This document shows positions 7,455-13,322 of a stretch of DNA of 13,322 bases, one piece after another; within the stretch, counting starts at the first letter, position 1, and each line of letters begins with the position of its first letter. Source of the stretch: Anaerolineae bacterium (GTDB lineage Bacteria; Chloroflexota; Anaerolineae; J102). The position numbers were made by a program, and so were the translations under genes. The notes below the pieces were generated by a model that saw only the letters and a program-made list of their open reading frames with translations, ran no database searches and had not been told where the DNA came from. The stretch is from the NCBI GenBank assembly GCA_026985975.1, contig JALSPL010000214.1, forward strand, positions 1-13,322, read 5' to 3'.

Positions 7455-7551
7455 TTGCCACGGATAATGCAGACGCCGCGGATTCCCGCAGATCATTGTT
7501 GACGCCATCCAGGCAAATCGGCTCAATCCGTGTTCACTGCGGTGAATCTCC
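7455..7551. repeat. Degenerate palindromic CACGGAT/ATCCGTG repeat
   Basis: CACGGAT at 7459-7465 is mirrored by ATCCGTG at 7526-7532. Between and beyond them are CCGCGGAT, CGCAGAT and TGCGGTGAA. This vocabulary of (A/C)GGAT and ATCCG(T/C)G words matches a family of dispersed intergenic palindromes that I recall from several phyla, including Chloroflexota. The copy is degenerate and no protein is encoded. It occupies much of the 274-bp gap between the two CBS genes. Confidence 0.4.
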
Positions 7552-7652
7552 ACAGCAGTGAAATGGGCCGGGCCGCATTCGGCGGCAAAAGGCAATAACA
7601 TTAGCCCCCATCACATTCATCCTTCTGTTTCATCTTTCAAAGGGGATTCGCC

Positions 7653-8081
7653 ATGCAGCACTATCTTGTCCGCGAGGTGATGATCTCGCCAGTCATCTCT
7701 ATTCGCTGGGACGCCAGCATTCTGGAAGCCTCCGCTCTCATGGAGGAGAAAGGCATCCGCAGGCTGCCAGTTGTGGATGAAGAAGACATTCTCATCGGTA
7801 TTCTCAGCGATGGCGATGTGCGAGAGGCGTTGTCCATCTACAACGTCACCAACCCCTATGCGCCCGATCAGGATGAGATTTTACTGGCGGTGGATGAGAT
7901 CATGTCTGCGCCGGTTTACACTGTGAGGCCGGATGAGCATCTACGCAACGTGGTGCAACTACTGCTGGAACACAAAATCGGCGGCGTGCCCGTGGTGGAC
8001 GAACATAATCGCCCCCTGGGCGTCATCACCGAGTCGGATATTTTCCGTCTCATGCTGGATGAATGGGAAGAAACGCCCTGA
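7653..8081 (+). CDS. Tandem CBS-domain protein, second copy
   Basis: The 142-residue product is a two-CBS Bateman module: about residues 10-57 (MISPVISIRWD...GIRRLPVVDEED...IGILSDGDVR) and 84-131 (MSAPVYTVRPDE...KIGGVPVVDEHN...LGVITESDIF). Its layout is that of the preceding CBS protein, but the sequences differ widely, so they are old paralogues or independent family members rather than a recent duplication. The start is fixed by a strong ribosome-binding site, AAAGGGG at 7639-7645, seven bases before the ATG. The acidic C-terminus (DEWEETP) ends two bases before the -35 box of the likely argS promoter. The role is presumably adenylate sensing for an unknown partner. Confidence 0.9.
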   Translation: MQHYLVREVMISPVISIRWDASILEASALMEEKGIRRLPVVDEEDILIGILSDGDVREALSIYNVTNPYAPDQDEILLAVDEIMSAPVYTVRPDEHLRNVVQLLLEHKIGGVPVVDEHNRPLGVITESDIFRLMLDEWEETP

Positions 8082-8082
8082 A

Positions 8083-8112
8083 TTGACATTATATCGTTAT
8101 CTCGTGTATGCT
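8083..8112 (+). promoter_or_regulatory. Sigma70-type promoter upstream of argS
   Basis: A perfect TTGACA (8083-8088) and TATGCT (8107-8112) are 18 bases apart. The -35 starts one base after the stop codon of the second CBS gene. Transcription should start near 8119, leaving a leader of about 73 bases that contains the hairpin and T-run at 8133-8164. Confidence 0.55.
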
Positions 8113-8132
8113 TTTCCTGCTACACGCGTTCC

Positions 8133-8164
8133 GCCCTCCTACTCTCCGGAGGGCTTTTCTCTTT
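8133..8164 (+). terminator. Intrinsic terminator-like hairpin in the argS leader
   Basis: GCCCTCC (8133-8139) pairs perfectly with GGAGGGC (8148-8154) around an 8-base loop and is followed by TTTTCTCTTT. It lies 51 bases after the stop of the second CBS gene and so could simply end that transcript. It is also downstream of the TTGACA/TATGCT promoter, so it could act as an attenuator for argS. Confidence 0.6.
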
Positions 8165-8191
8165 GACCATGACTCACTCTCTTCCGCAATT

Positions 8192-9889
8192 ATGATGATT
8201 CAAACGCAACTCGAAAAACTCATCGCCCAATCATTGAAAAGGGCTCAGAAAAAGGGGGAACTTCCTAAATTCCCCGTGCCCGCCATCGCCGTCACCCGCC
8301 CGCGACGTCAGGGCCAGGGCGACTACTCCTGTGCACTGCCTTTGCAGATCGTGCGAGATGTGAACAATGCGCTCAAGGCGCAGCAGGCGGGCAAGCTGGC
8401 TCCCATGCAGATCGGCGAAATCCTGCTCAAACGCCTGCCCGCCGCCGAATTTCTGGATCGGGCGGAGATAGCCAAACCTGGCTTCATCAACCTTTACCTT
8501 TCGCCCGCGTGGCTGGCCCGGCAGACGGCCCTCATCTCGCAGCAGGGAGGCGAGTATTATCAGGTGGATCTGGGCGAGGGCAAGAAAGTGCAGGTGGAAT
8601 TTGTCAGCGCCAATCCCACCGGACCGCTGCATTTTGGCGGCGCCCGCAACGCAGCCATCGGCGATGCGCTGGCGCGGCTACTGGAGAATAGCGGCTATCT
8701 GGTGCAACGCGAGTATTACGTCAACGATCGCGGCACGCAAATGCGCACCTTCGCCATGACCTTGTGGCGGCGCTATCAGCAGCTCTTTGGCATGGATGTG
8801 GAAATCCCTGCCGATGGTTACCCGGGCGCATATATGATCGAATACGCCGAAAAAATCAAGGCCGAGCATGGCGACAGCCTGCTTTCTCTGACTGAAGAGG
8901 AAGTCCCCGAGCGTTTCCAAGAGTTGGGGCTGAAGATCGTGCTGGACGAACTGGAGCATGATCTGGCTATGATGAATGTTCATTTCGATAATTGGTTCTC
9001 GGAACAAAGCCTTTATGATAATGGCGATTTCGCCAAAGTGTACGCCATCCTGCGCGACCAGGATGATCTTTATGAAAAGGATGGCGCTGTTTGGTTCCGG
9101 GCCAGCAAATATCTCAAAAGCGACCGGGATGAGGTGTTCATCCGCTCCAATGGCGAGCCAGGCTATTTCGCCAGCGACATTGCCTATCATTACAACAAAT
9201 TTATCGTACGCGGCTTCGAATGGGTGATCGATGTATGGGCGGTGGATCATCAGAATCAGGCCAAGCGTCTGCCCGGAACTATGCGGGCCTTCGGCATCGA
9301 TCCGCAACGCCTGACCATTGTGCTTTATGATCTGGTGACGCTGAAACGGGGGGGCAAAGAGGTCAAAATCTCCAAGCGGGCGGGAGAGATTGTGACCATG
9401 CGCGAGGTTTTGGAAGAGGTGGGGGCGGATGCGGCCCGCTATTTCCTGCTCAGCCATTCCAACGAGGCCCGCATCGATTTCGACATCGATCTGGCTGTGG
9501 CCCAGAGCAGCGAAAATCCGGTTTACTACATCCAATACGCCCACGCCCGCTCCGCCTCGATTCTACGCAAGGCCGCGGATGCGGGCCTGAAGCCCGCCAC
9601 AGATCATCTGGCCTTGCTGACCTGCCCCGAAGAGCTGGCGCTGTTGCGCAAGATGCTGCAACTGCCCGAAGTGGTTATCAACGCCGTAGACCATCTGGCG
9701 CCCCATCATCTTCCTCACTACGCCCTGGACCTGGCCAAGACCTACACCAATTTCTATGGTCATTGCCGCGTCATCGATATGGAGCGAAAAGACCTGACCG
9801 AGGCCCGGCTGATGCTGGTGCAAGCCGCCAAGACCACTCTGGCCTATGTGCTGAGCCTGATGGGCATGACAGCGCCGGAGCAAATGTAA
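8192..9889 (+). CDS. argS: Arginyl-tRNA synthetase
   Basis: ArgS is a class I synthetase that charges tRNA-Arg. The 565-residue product has the usual order. An N-terminal additional domain (about 5-95) comes first. The Rossmann catalytic core follows, with NPTGPLHFGGAR (H147-F-G-G150) in place of the classical HIGH, and KISKRAG (K392-K395) as the KMSKS loop. The DALR-type helical anticodon-binding domain begins near NPVYYIQYAHAR and ends in GMTAPEQM, a typical ArgS terminus. In-frame ATGs occur at 8192 and 8195 with no Shine-Dalgarno sequence to choose between them. An upstream ATG at 8108 lies inside the promoter -10 and its codons are not conserved-looking. The second histidine of HIGH is glycine here. 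Confidence 0.95.
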   Translation: MMIQTQLEKLIAQSLKRAQKKGELPKFPVPAIAVTRPRRQGQGDYSCALPLQIVRDVNNALKAQQAGKLAPMQIGEILLKRLPAAEFLDRAEIAKPGFINLYLSPAWLARQTALISQQGGEYYQVDLGEGKKVQVEFVSANPTGPLHFGGARNAAIGDALARLLENSGYLVQREYYVNDRGTQMRTFAMTLWRRYQQLFGMDVEIPADGYPGAYMIEYAEKIKAEHGDSLLSLTEEEVPERFQELGLKIVLDELEHDLAMMNVHFDNWFSEQSLYDNGDFAKVYAILRDQDDLYEKDGAVWFRASKYLKSDRDEVFIRSNGEPGYFASDIAYHYNKFIVRGFEWVIDVWAVDHQNQAKRLPGTMRAFGIDPQRLTIVLYDLVTLKRGGKEVKISKRAGEIVTMREVLEEVGADAARYFLLSHSNEARIDFDIDLAVAQSSENPVYYIQYAHARSASILRKAADAGLKPATDHLALLTCPEELALLRKMLQLPEVVINAVDHLAPHHLPHYALDLAKTYTNFYGHCRVIDMERKDLTEARLMLVQAAKTTLAYVLSLMGMTAPEQM

Positions 9890-9940
9890 TCCACACCCTC
9901 ACCCTCGCTCTCCGAAACGGGCGGGGGCGGCTATGACGAT

Positions 9941-10010
9941 GATAGTTGGAGACTCATCGAGATTCATTGAGATTCTAAATCTCCACCGAATCTCTATCAG
10001 TCTTCTATCC
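9941..10010. repeat. Long imperfect inverted repeat upstream of serA
   Basis: Bases 9951-9973 (GACTCATCGAGATTC...) and the reverse complement of 9979-10002 match closely; the first 15 bases agree at 13 positions. The loop is only five bases (TCTAA). GATAG at 9941-9945 and CTATC at 10005-10009 extend the pairing. The repeated GAGATTC words resemble dispersed palindromes rather than a protein operator. No T-run follows, so it is not a standard terminator for argS, though it may serve as a 3'-end structure. Confidence 0.6.
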
Positions 10011-10072
10011 TTTCCATCTGCATTTATCCGCTTTTTCTGCGTTCCAATCTCCTCTTTACAGAACGAAACATT

Positions 10073-11665
10073 ATGACAACTCGAAAAGTGCTGATCTCCG
10101 ACCCGCTGGCCGAGGCGGGCGTGAATCTGCTACGCGAGGCGGGGCTGGAAGCGGCCGTGCGTCCGGGCCTCTCGCCCGCGGCCCTCATCGCCGCCATCCC
10201 CGAATATGACGCTCTGATCATCCGCAGCGGCACCAGGGTGACGGCCGAGGTCATCGCCGCCGCCAAAAAACTGAAGGTAATCGCCCGGGCTGGCGTGGGG
10301 GTCGACAATATCGATATCGCCGCCGCCACCCAGGCGGGCATTATCGTCGCCAATGCTCCCACCGGCAATGTGGTCGCAGCCGCGGAGCATGCCATCGCCC
10401 TGATATTCGCCCTGGCCCGCAATATCGCCGAAGCGCATCGCTCCATGCGGGCGGGAGAATGGAACCGTAAAGCGTTTATGGGCGTAGAAATCCGCAACAA
10501 AACCCTGGGCCTGGTGGGATTGGGCCGCGTAGCCGGGCATGTGTGCCGCCGGGCCGTGGGTCTGGACATGAACGTACTTGCCTATGATCCCTATGTGACC
10601 GCAGATTACGCAGGCAAAATCGGTGCAGAACTGACAGACCTGGATGACCTGCTGGCCAACAGCGACTTCATCTCCCTGCATCTGCCCCTGAACGACGCCA
10701 CCAAACATCTTATCAATGCCGAAACACTGGCCAAGATGAAACCTGGGGCCAGGCTCATCAACACCTCCCGCGGCGGCGTTATCAGCGAAGCTGATCTGCT
10801 GGCGGCGCTGGATGCGGGGCCATTGGCCGGGGCGGCGCTGGATGTTTTCGAGCAGGAGCCTCTGCCCGCGGATTCCCCCTTGCGCCAACACCCCAATATC
10901 ATCCTCACCCCGCACATCGGCGGTTCCACCACCGAAGCGCAACACCAGGTGGCTCTGGACGCGGCGTCCCAAGTCATCGAGTCGCTCAACGATCGTCCCG
11001 CCCGTTACGCCATCAACGCTCCTCTCATTCCCAGCTCCGATATCGAATTCATCAGCCCATTCATCGGGCTGGTGGAGAAAATGGCCCGCTTCCTGCAGCA
11101 ATTTCAGCCCATGCAGGTGGAACGAGTGGAACTAACGGTCTATGGCCCTCTGGCCGAATATGACACCAAGATCTTGCAGGCGGCGGCGCTGCGCGGGCTG
11201 CTGGCGGAGGTGGTGGAAGAACGAGTCAATGTGGTCAATGCCGACTTCATCGCCCACCGCCGCGGCATCATCGTCTCGGAATATCGCCAGCGGCATCATT
11301 ACGAACGCTATGAGAACATGGTGACGCTAACGATGCGGTCGGGGGAGCAGGAAGCCATCGTCAAGGGCAGTGTGCTTCATGGCGCCCCCTACATCGTGGC
11401 GGTGGCCGATCGCTGGGTGGAATTTCAGCCCGAGGGACATTATCTGGTTTCCTGGCATCGGGACAAACCTGGCGTCATCGGCAACCTGGGGATGTTATTG
11501 GGGCGCAATGACATCAACATCGCATTCATGCATGTGGGACGATTGACCCCGCGCGGGGTGGCGATCATTGTCATCAAGACGGATGAGATCATTCCCGACG
11601 CACTGCTGCCCGAGATCAATGCAATGCTGGGCGAAGATTTCAAAGCCCGCACCATCACCCTGTGA
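10073..11665 (+). CDS. serA: D-3-phosphoglycerate dehydrogenase
   Basis: SerA oxidises 3-phosphoglycerate with NAD+ to 3-phosphohydroxypyruvate, the first step of serine synthesis. The 530-residue length marks the long form: substrate-binding and NAD domains, an intervening allosteric substrate-binding domain (about 315-450) and a C-terminal ACT domain (from HYLVSWHRDKPGVIGNLG). The catalytic set is R233 (NTSRGG), E262 (FEQEPLP) and H281 (TPHIGGST). The dinucleotide loop reads GLGRVAG, with alanine at A154 where the third glycine usually lies, and an aspartate follows in LAYDPY, fitting NAD specificity. The ACT domain is usually the serine feedback site. The ATG at 10073 has no clear Shine-Dalgarno sequence. 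The neighbour 39 bases downstream is a thiolase-like gene, perhaps co-transcribed. Confidence 0.95.
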   Translation: MTTRKVLISDPLAEAGVNLLREAGLEAAVRPGLSPAALIAAIPEYDALIIRSGTRVTAEVIAAAKKLKVIARAGVGVDNIDIAAATQAGIIVANAPTGNVVAAAEHAIALIFALARNIAEAHRSMRAGEWNRKAFMGVEIRNKTLGLVGLGRVAGHVCRRAVGLDMNVLAYDPYVTADYAGKIGAELTDLDDLLANSDFISLHLPLNDATKHLINAETLAKMKPGARLINTSRGGVISEADLLAALDAGPLAGAALDVFEQEPLPADSPLRQHPNIILTPHIGGSTTEAQHQVALDAASQVIESLNDRPARYAINAPLIPSSDIEFISPFIGLVEKMARFLQQFQPMQVERVELTVYGPLAEYDTKILQAAALRGLLAEVVEERVNVVNADFIAHRRGIIVSEYRQRHHYERYENMVTLTMRSGEQEAIVKGSVLHGAPYIVAVADRWVEFQPEGHYLVSWHRDKPGVIGNLGMLLGRNDINIAFMHVGRLTPRGVAIIVIKTDEIIPDALLPEINAMLGEDFKARTITL

Positions 11666-11704
11666 GAAAACATCCCAACTTCCGCTGACCCCAATGAGGT
11701 GACT

Positions 11705-12850
11705 ATGAGACCTGTCAGTATCGTTGGCATCGGACAAATACCGGTGCAAAAGCAAACGCAACAAAGCCTGCGACAAATGGCGGCCCAGGTGGTGCATCTG
11801 GCCATGCAGGATGCCGAGGTGGAACGCGTGGACGCGCTTTTTGCCGGCAACATGCTGGGCGATGAGTTGCAGGGACAAAAGCATGTGGCCACTCTGATCA
11901 CCGATGAGGCGGGACTGTCGGGCATCGAAGCGCTGGACGTGCGGGCGGCCACGGCCACAGGCGCGGCAGCGCTGCGCATGGCCTATCTGGCAGTGGCCAG
12001 CGGCGAGGCGGATCTGGCCATTGCCGTTGGCGTGGAGAAGATGAGCGACGGCGTGCCCACGCCCGTCCTGGCCAAGGCGCTGGATGCAGAGCTGGAAGTG
12101 GTCAACGGCGATACGCTTATCGGAAAGAACGCCGAGATCATGCGGTTGTATATGCAGAAATTCGATGTGCCCGAAGACGGCTTTGTCAACTTCGCGCTCA
12201 ACGCCCACAACAACGCCCGCACCAACCCCAACGCCCTGTTCAAGGATAAAGAGGTGACCCGGGAAAAGGCGCTGAACTCCCGCATCATTCAATATCCCCT
12301 GCGTCTGTTCGATAGCTCGCCCATCTGCGACGGCGCGGCCGCGGTGGTGCTGGCCCCCACTGCGGAAGCCCGGGCCTATTCACCCAATCCCGTCAAGATC
12401 CTGGGCGCGGGCGTGGCCACCGACCGTTTCCGCGTTTTCGATCGGGTCGATCCCCTCTTTCTGGAAGCCTCGCATCTTTCGGCGCTGAAGGCTTTTCGGC
12501 ATGCCAACGTGCACCGCCGCGACGTCGATTTCTTCGAGTTGCACGACGCCTTCAGCATCATGGCCACCATGATTCTGGAGGCGGTTGGCTACGCCAGGCA
12601 GGGCGAGGGCTGGCGCTTGGCCCAGGAGATGCGCATCGGTCTGCAAGGGGATATTCCCATCGCCACCATGGGCGGCCTCAAGGCCCGCGGCCACCCCATT
12701 GGCGGCACGGCGCTGTATCAGGCCAGCGAGATCGTGCTGCAACTGACGGGCCGGGCCGGGCCCAACCAGCTTCCCAATCCCGAGATCGCCATGATGCAAA
12801 GCGTGGGCGGCGCCGGCGCCACCATCATCACCCACATCTTCGGCGTTTGA
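11705..12850 (+). CDS. Thiolase-fold protein (SCP2/archaeal thiolase type) lacking the catalytic cysteine
   Basis: The 381-residue product has the two-lobed thiolase plan. The N-lobe includes VGIGQIPV, LFAGNMLGDEL and AVASGEADLAIAVGVEKMSD. The C-lobe has FELHDAFSIM and GGLKARGHPIGGTALYQASEI, the conserved HDAF and GHPxG elements. Thiolases of this branch carry the acyl-accepting cysteine in an ACASG-type motif; here the aligned stretch is AATATGAAAL, with T83 at the cysteine position. A second C-terminal cysteine is also absent (QSVGGAGATIITH). A normal acyl-transfer reaction is therefore unlikely, and a lipid- or CoA-binding or scaffold role is possible. The ATG at 11705 is preferred over GTG at 11699 because GAGGTGA just upstream serves as the ribosome-binding site. 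No HMG-CoA synthase or DUF35 partner gene is visible. Confidence 0.85.
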   Translation: MRPVSIVGIGQIPVQKQTQQSLRQMAAQVVHLAMQDAEVERVDALFAGNMLGDELQGQKHVATLITDEAGLSGIEALDVRAATATGAAALRMAYLAVASGEADLAIAVGVEKMSDGVPTPVLAKALDAELEVVNGDTLIGKNAEIMRLYMQKFDVPEDGFVNFALNAHNNARTNPNALFKDKEVTREKALNSRIIQYPLRLFDSSPICDGAAAVVLAPTAEARAYSPNPVKILGAGVATDRFRVFDRVDPLFLEASHLSALKAFRHANVHRRDVDFFELHDAFSIMATMILEAVGYARQGEGWRLAQEMRIGLQGDIPIATMGGLKARGHPIGGTALYQASEIVLQLTGRAGPNQLPNPEIAMMQSVGGAGATIITHIFGV

Positions 12851-12874
12851 GCGCACCAATTCCATCTCGCCCAT

Positions 12875-13212
12875 TCAGGCGCTATAAATCAAGCGTCCCA
12901 CGCTTTCCACAAACTTCAAAGGTATTTTGGGATTGTTGATGTCTCGACCATTTCTTTCACGCCAGGCATTCTCCCATTTTGTAAAGTAAGGCTCCAAATC
13001 ACGCGGCGTTAGCCTATAGATGGCCTTCAGTTCGATGTCCTCATATACTGCAAAAATCCAATCGACCTGCCGATATTTTGAGATAATGCCTGGGTTCATG
13101 TGGTGATGGGTGGAAAAGCTCCTGGTCAGGGCGATATTTACAGACTTGAGCTCATATTCGTTCCCCTCAGCATCGACAGCGTCATTGCCTTCTCTGCCAG
13201 GCAACACCCTTA
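12875..13212 (-). pseudogene. PvuII-family type II restriction endonuclease, N-terminally truncated by an insertion sequence
   Basis: The readable part (about 110 residues) matches the PvuII endonuclease, as I remember its sequence, from about residue 50 to the C-terminus. It starts VLPGREGNDAVD and keeps EYELKS, FSTHHHMNP, KYRQV.WIFA.Y, AIYRL.P.DLE and DINNPKIP. The metal-binding and catalytic residues corresponding to D58, E68 and K70 of PvuII are present, as are H84/H85 and N140/N141 that contact CAGCTG or lie near it. PvuII has 157 residues; here about 48 N-terminal residues, which form most of the dimer interface, are missing. Homology stops exactly where the insertion sequence begins, and an in-frame TAA lies at 13220-13222. 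A GTG at 13205-13207 could restart translation but has no obvious ribosome-binding site. No methyltransferase or C gene is seen. Composition is more AT-rich than neighbouring genes, suggesting acquisition. Confidence 0.9.
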
Positions 13213-13322
13213 GAGGCTGTTATGAACTTTGAGAAGCAAAAGTGGTCATTTTGAAAAGTCGTTGAAGCATGAGGATAGCAAATGCGATAAAATGAAGCCC
13301 TCGTAACGCCTCGGCAGTGCGT
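13213..13322 (-). mobile_element. End of an insertion sequence, IS5-like (partial)
   Basis: The boundary with the endonuclease remnant falls at TTA|GAGGCTGTTATGAAC. The sequence from 13213 rightward looks like an IS terminus, followed at once by the 3' end of a transposase gene. TTA would fit a 3-bp TNA target duplication of the IS1031-type branch of IS5. The other end lies outside the window, so neither the inverted repeat nor the duplication can be confirmed. Confidence 0.6.
13220..13322 (-). CDS. IS5-family transposase, C-terminal end (partial)
   Basis: The minus strand encodes 33 residues and then TAA at 13220-13222; the frame is open to the window edge. The residues RTAEALRGLHFIAFAILMLQ, followed by RLFKMTTFASQSS, match the terminal pattern of IS5-type DDE transposases, where a conserved E.SEA...I..A.I.LMLRRL helix closes the catalytic domain. 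Only the tail is visible, so the DDE residues cannot be seen. The stop is in the same frame as the endonuclease remnant 12 bases further on. Confidence 0.65.
   Translation of the reverse strand, partial: RTAEALRGLHFIAFAILMLQRLFKMTTFASQSS

Noticed and set aside
8678..9544. 288-codon minus-strand open frame
   Set aside because: It lies entirely within argS in the opposite direction, has no recognisable domain, and is explained by codon-position GC bias.
9890..9935. GC-rich CCCTCACCCTCGC...GGGCGGGGGCGG after argS as an intrinsic terminator
   Set aside because: Pairing is imperfect and no T-run follows; it may be a relic of another dispersed repeat but cannot be supported.
10130..11101. 323-codon minus-strand open frame
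   Set aside because: It lies within serA, antisense, with low-information Gly/Asp/Gln-rich sequence and no ribosome-binding site.

Overview
This is a 13.3-kb window from a bacterial chromosome, moderately GC-rich (high 50s percent by eye) and densely coded. Mostly housekeeping genes are separated by short spacers that carry palindromic repeats, and a small mobile/defence remnant sits at the right edge. The gene set (mutS, argS, a long three-domain serA, hutI, an LCP protein with a LytR_C domain, stand-alone CBS pairs, a thiolase-like protein) and several likely leaderless starts suggest a filamentous Chloroflexota of the Anaerolineae/Caldilineae kind. That assignment is inference from general resemblance; there is no rRNA or marker gene here to prove it.

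Layout. 1-415 (+): the last 12 codons of an unidentified gene, then a small atypical receiver-like protein. 461-1738 (-): hutI, imidazolonepropionase (histidine degradation), with a clear promoter at 1779-1807. 1739-2276: a 538-bp gene-free stretch holding that promoter, a roughly 210-bp MITE-like element with imperfect terminal inverted repeats, and the promoter of the next gene. 2277-2621 (+): a small polytopic membrane protein. 2659-5211 (+): mutS, whose promoter places the transcript start at the ATG. 5297-6784 (+): a membrane-anchored LytR-CpsA-Psr protein. 6941-7378 and 7653-8081 (+): two tandem-CBS proteins separated by a degenerate palindromic repeat. 8192-9889 (+): argS, whose leader contains a terminator-like hairpin. 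10073-11665 (+): serA, preceded by a long imperfect hairpin. 11705-12850 (+): a thiolase-fold protein in which the usual nucleophilic cysteine is threonine. 12875-13212 (-): the C-terminal two-thirds of a PvuII-family restriction endonuclease. 13213-13322 (-): the end of an insertion sequence with the last 33 residues of an IS5-type transposase, running off the window.

The genes do not form one pathway. They look like mostly single transcription units, each with its own promoter. The most distinctive region is the right end. A PvuII-like endonuclease that keeps its catalytic D..ExK and its DNA-recognition histidines has lost its N-terminal dimerisation segment exactly where an insertion sequence begins. 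No methyltransferase or controller gene is visible, and the PvuII site CAGCTG does not occur anywhere in the 13.3 kb. No complete new multi-gene system is visible.
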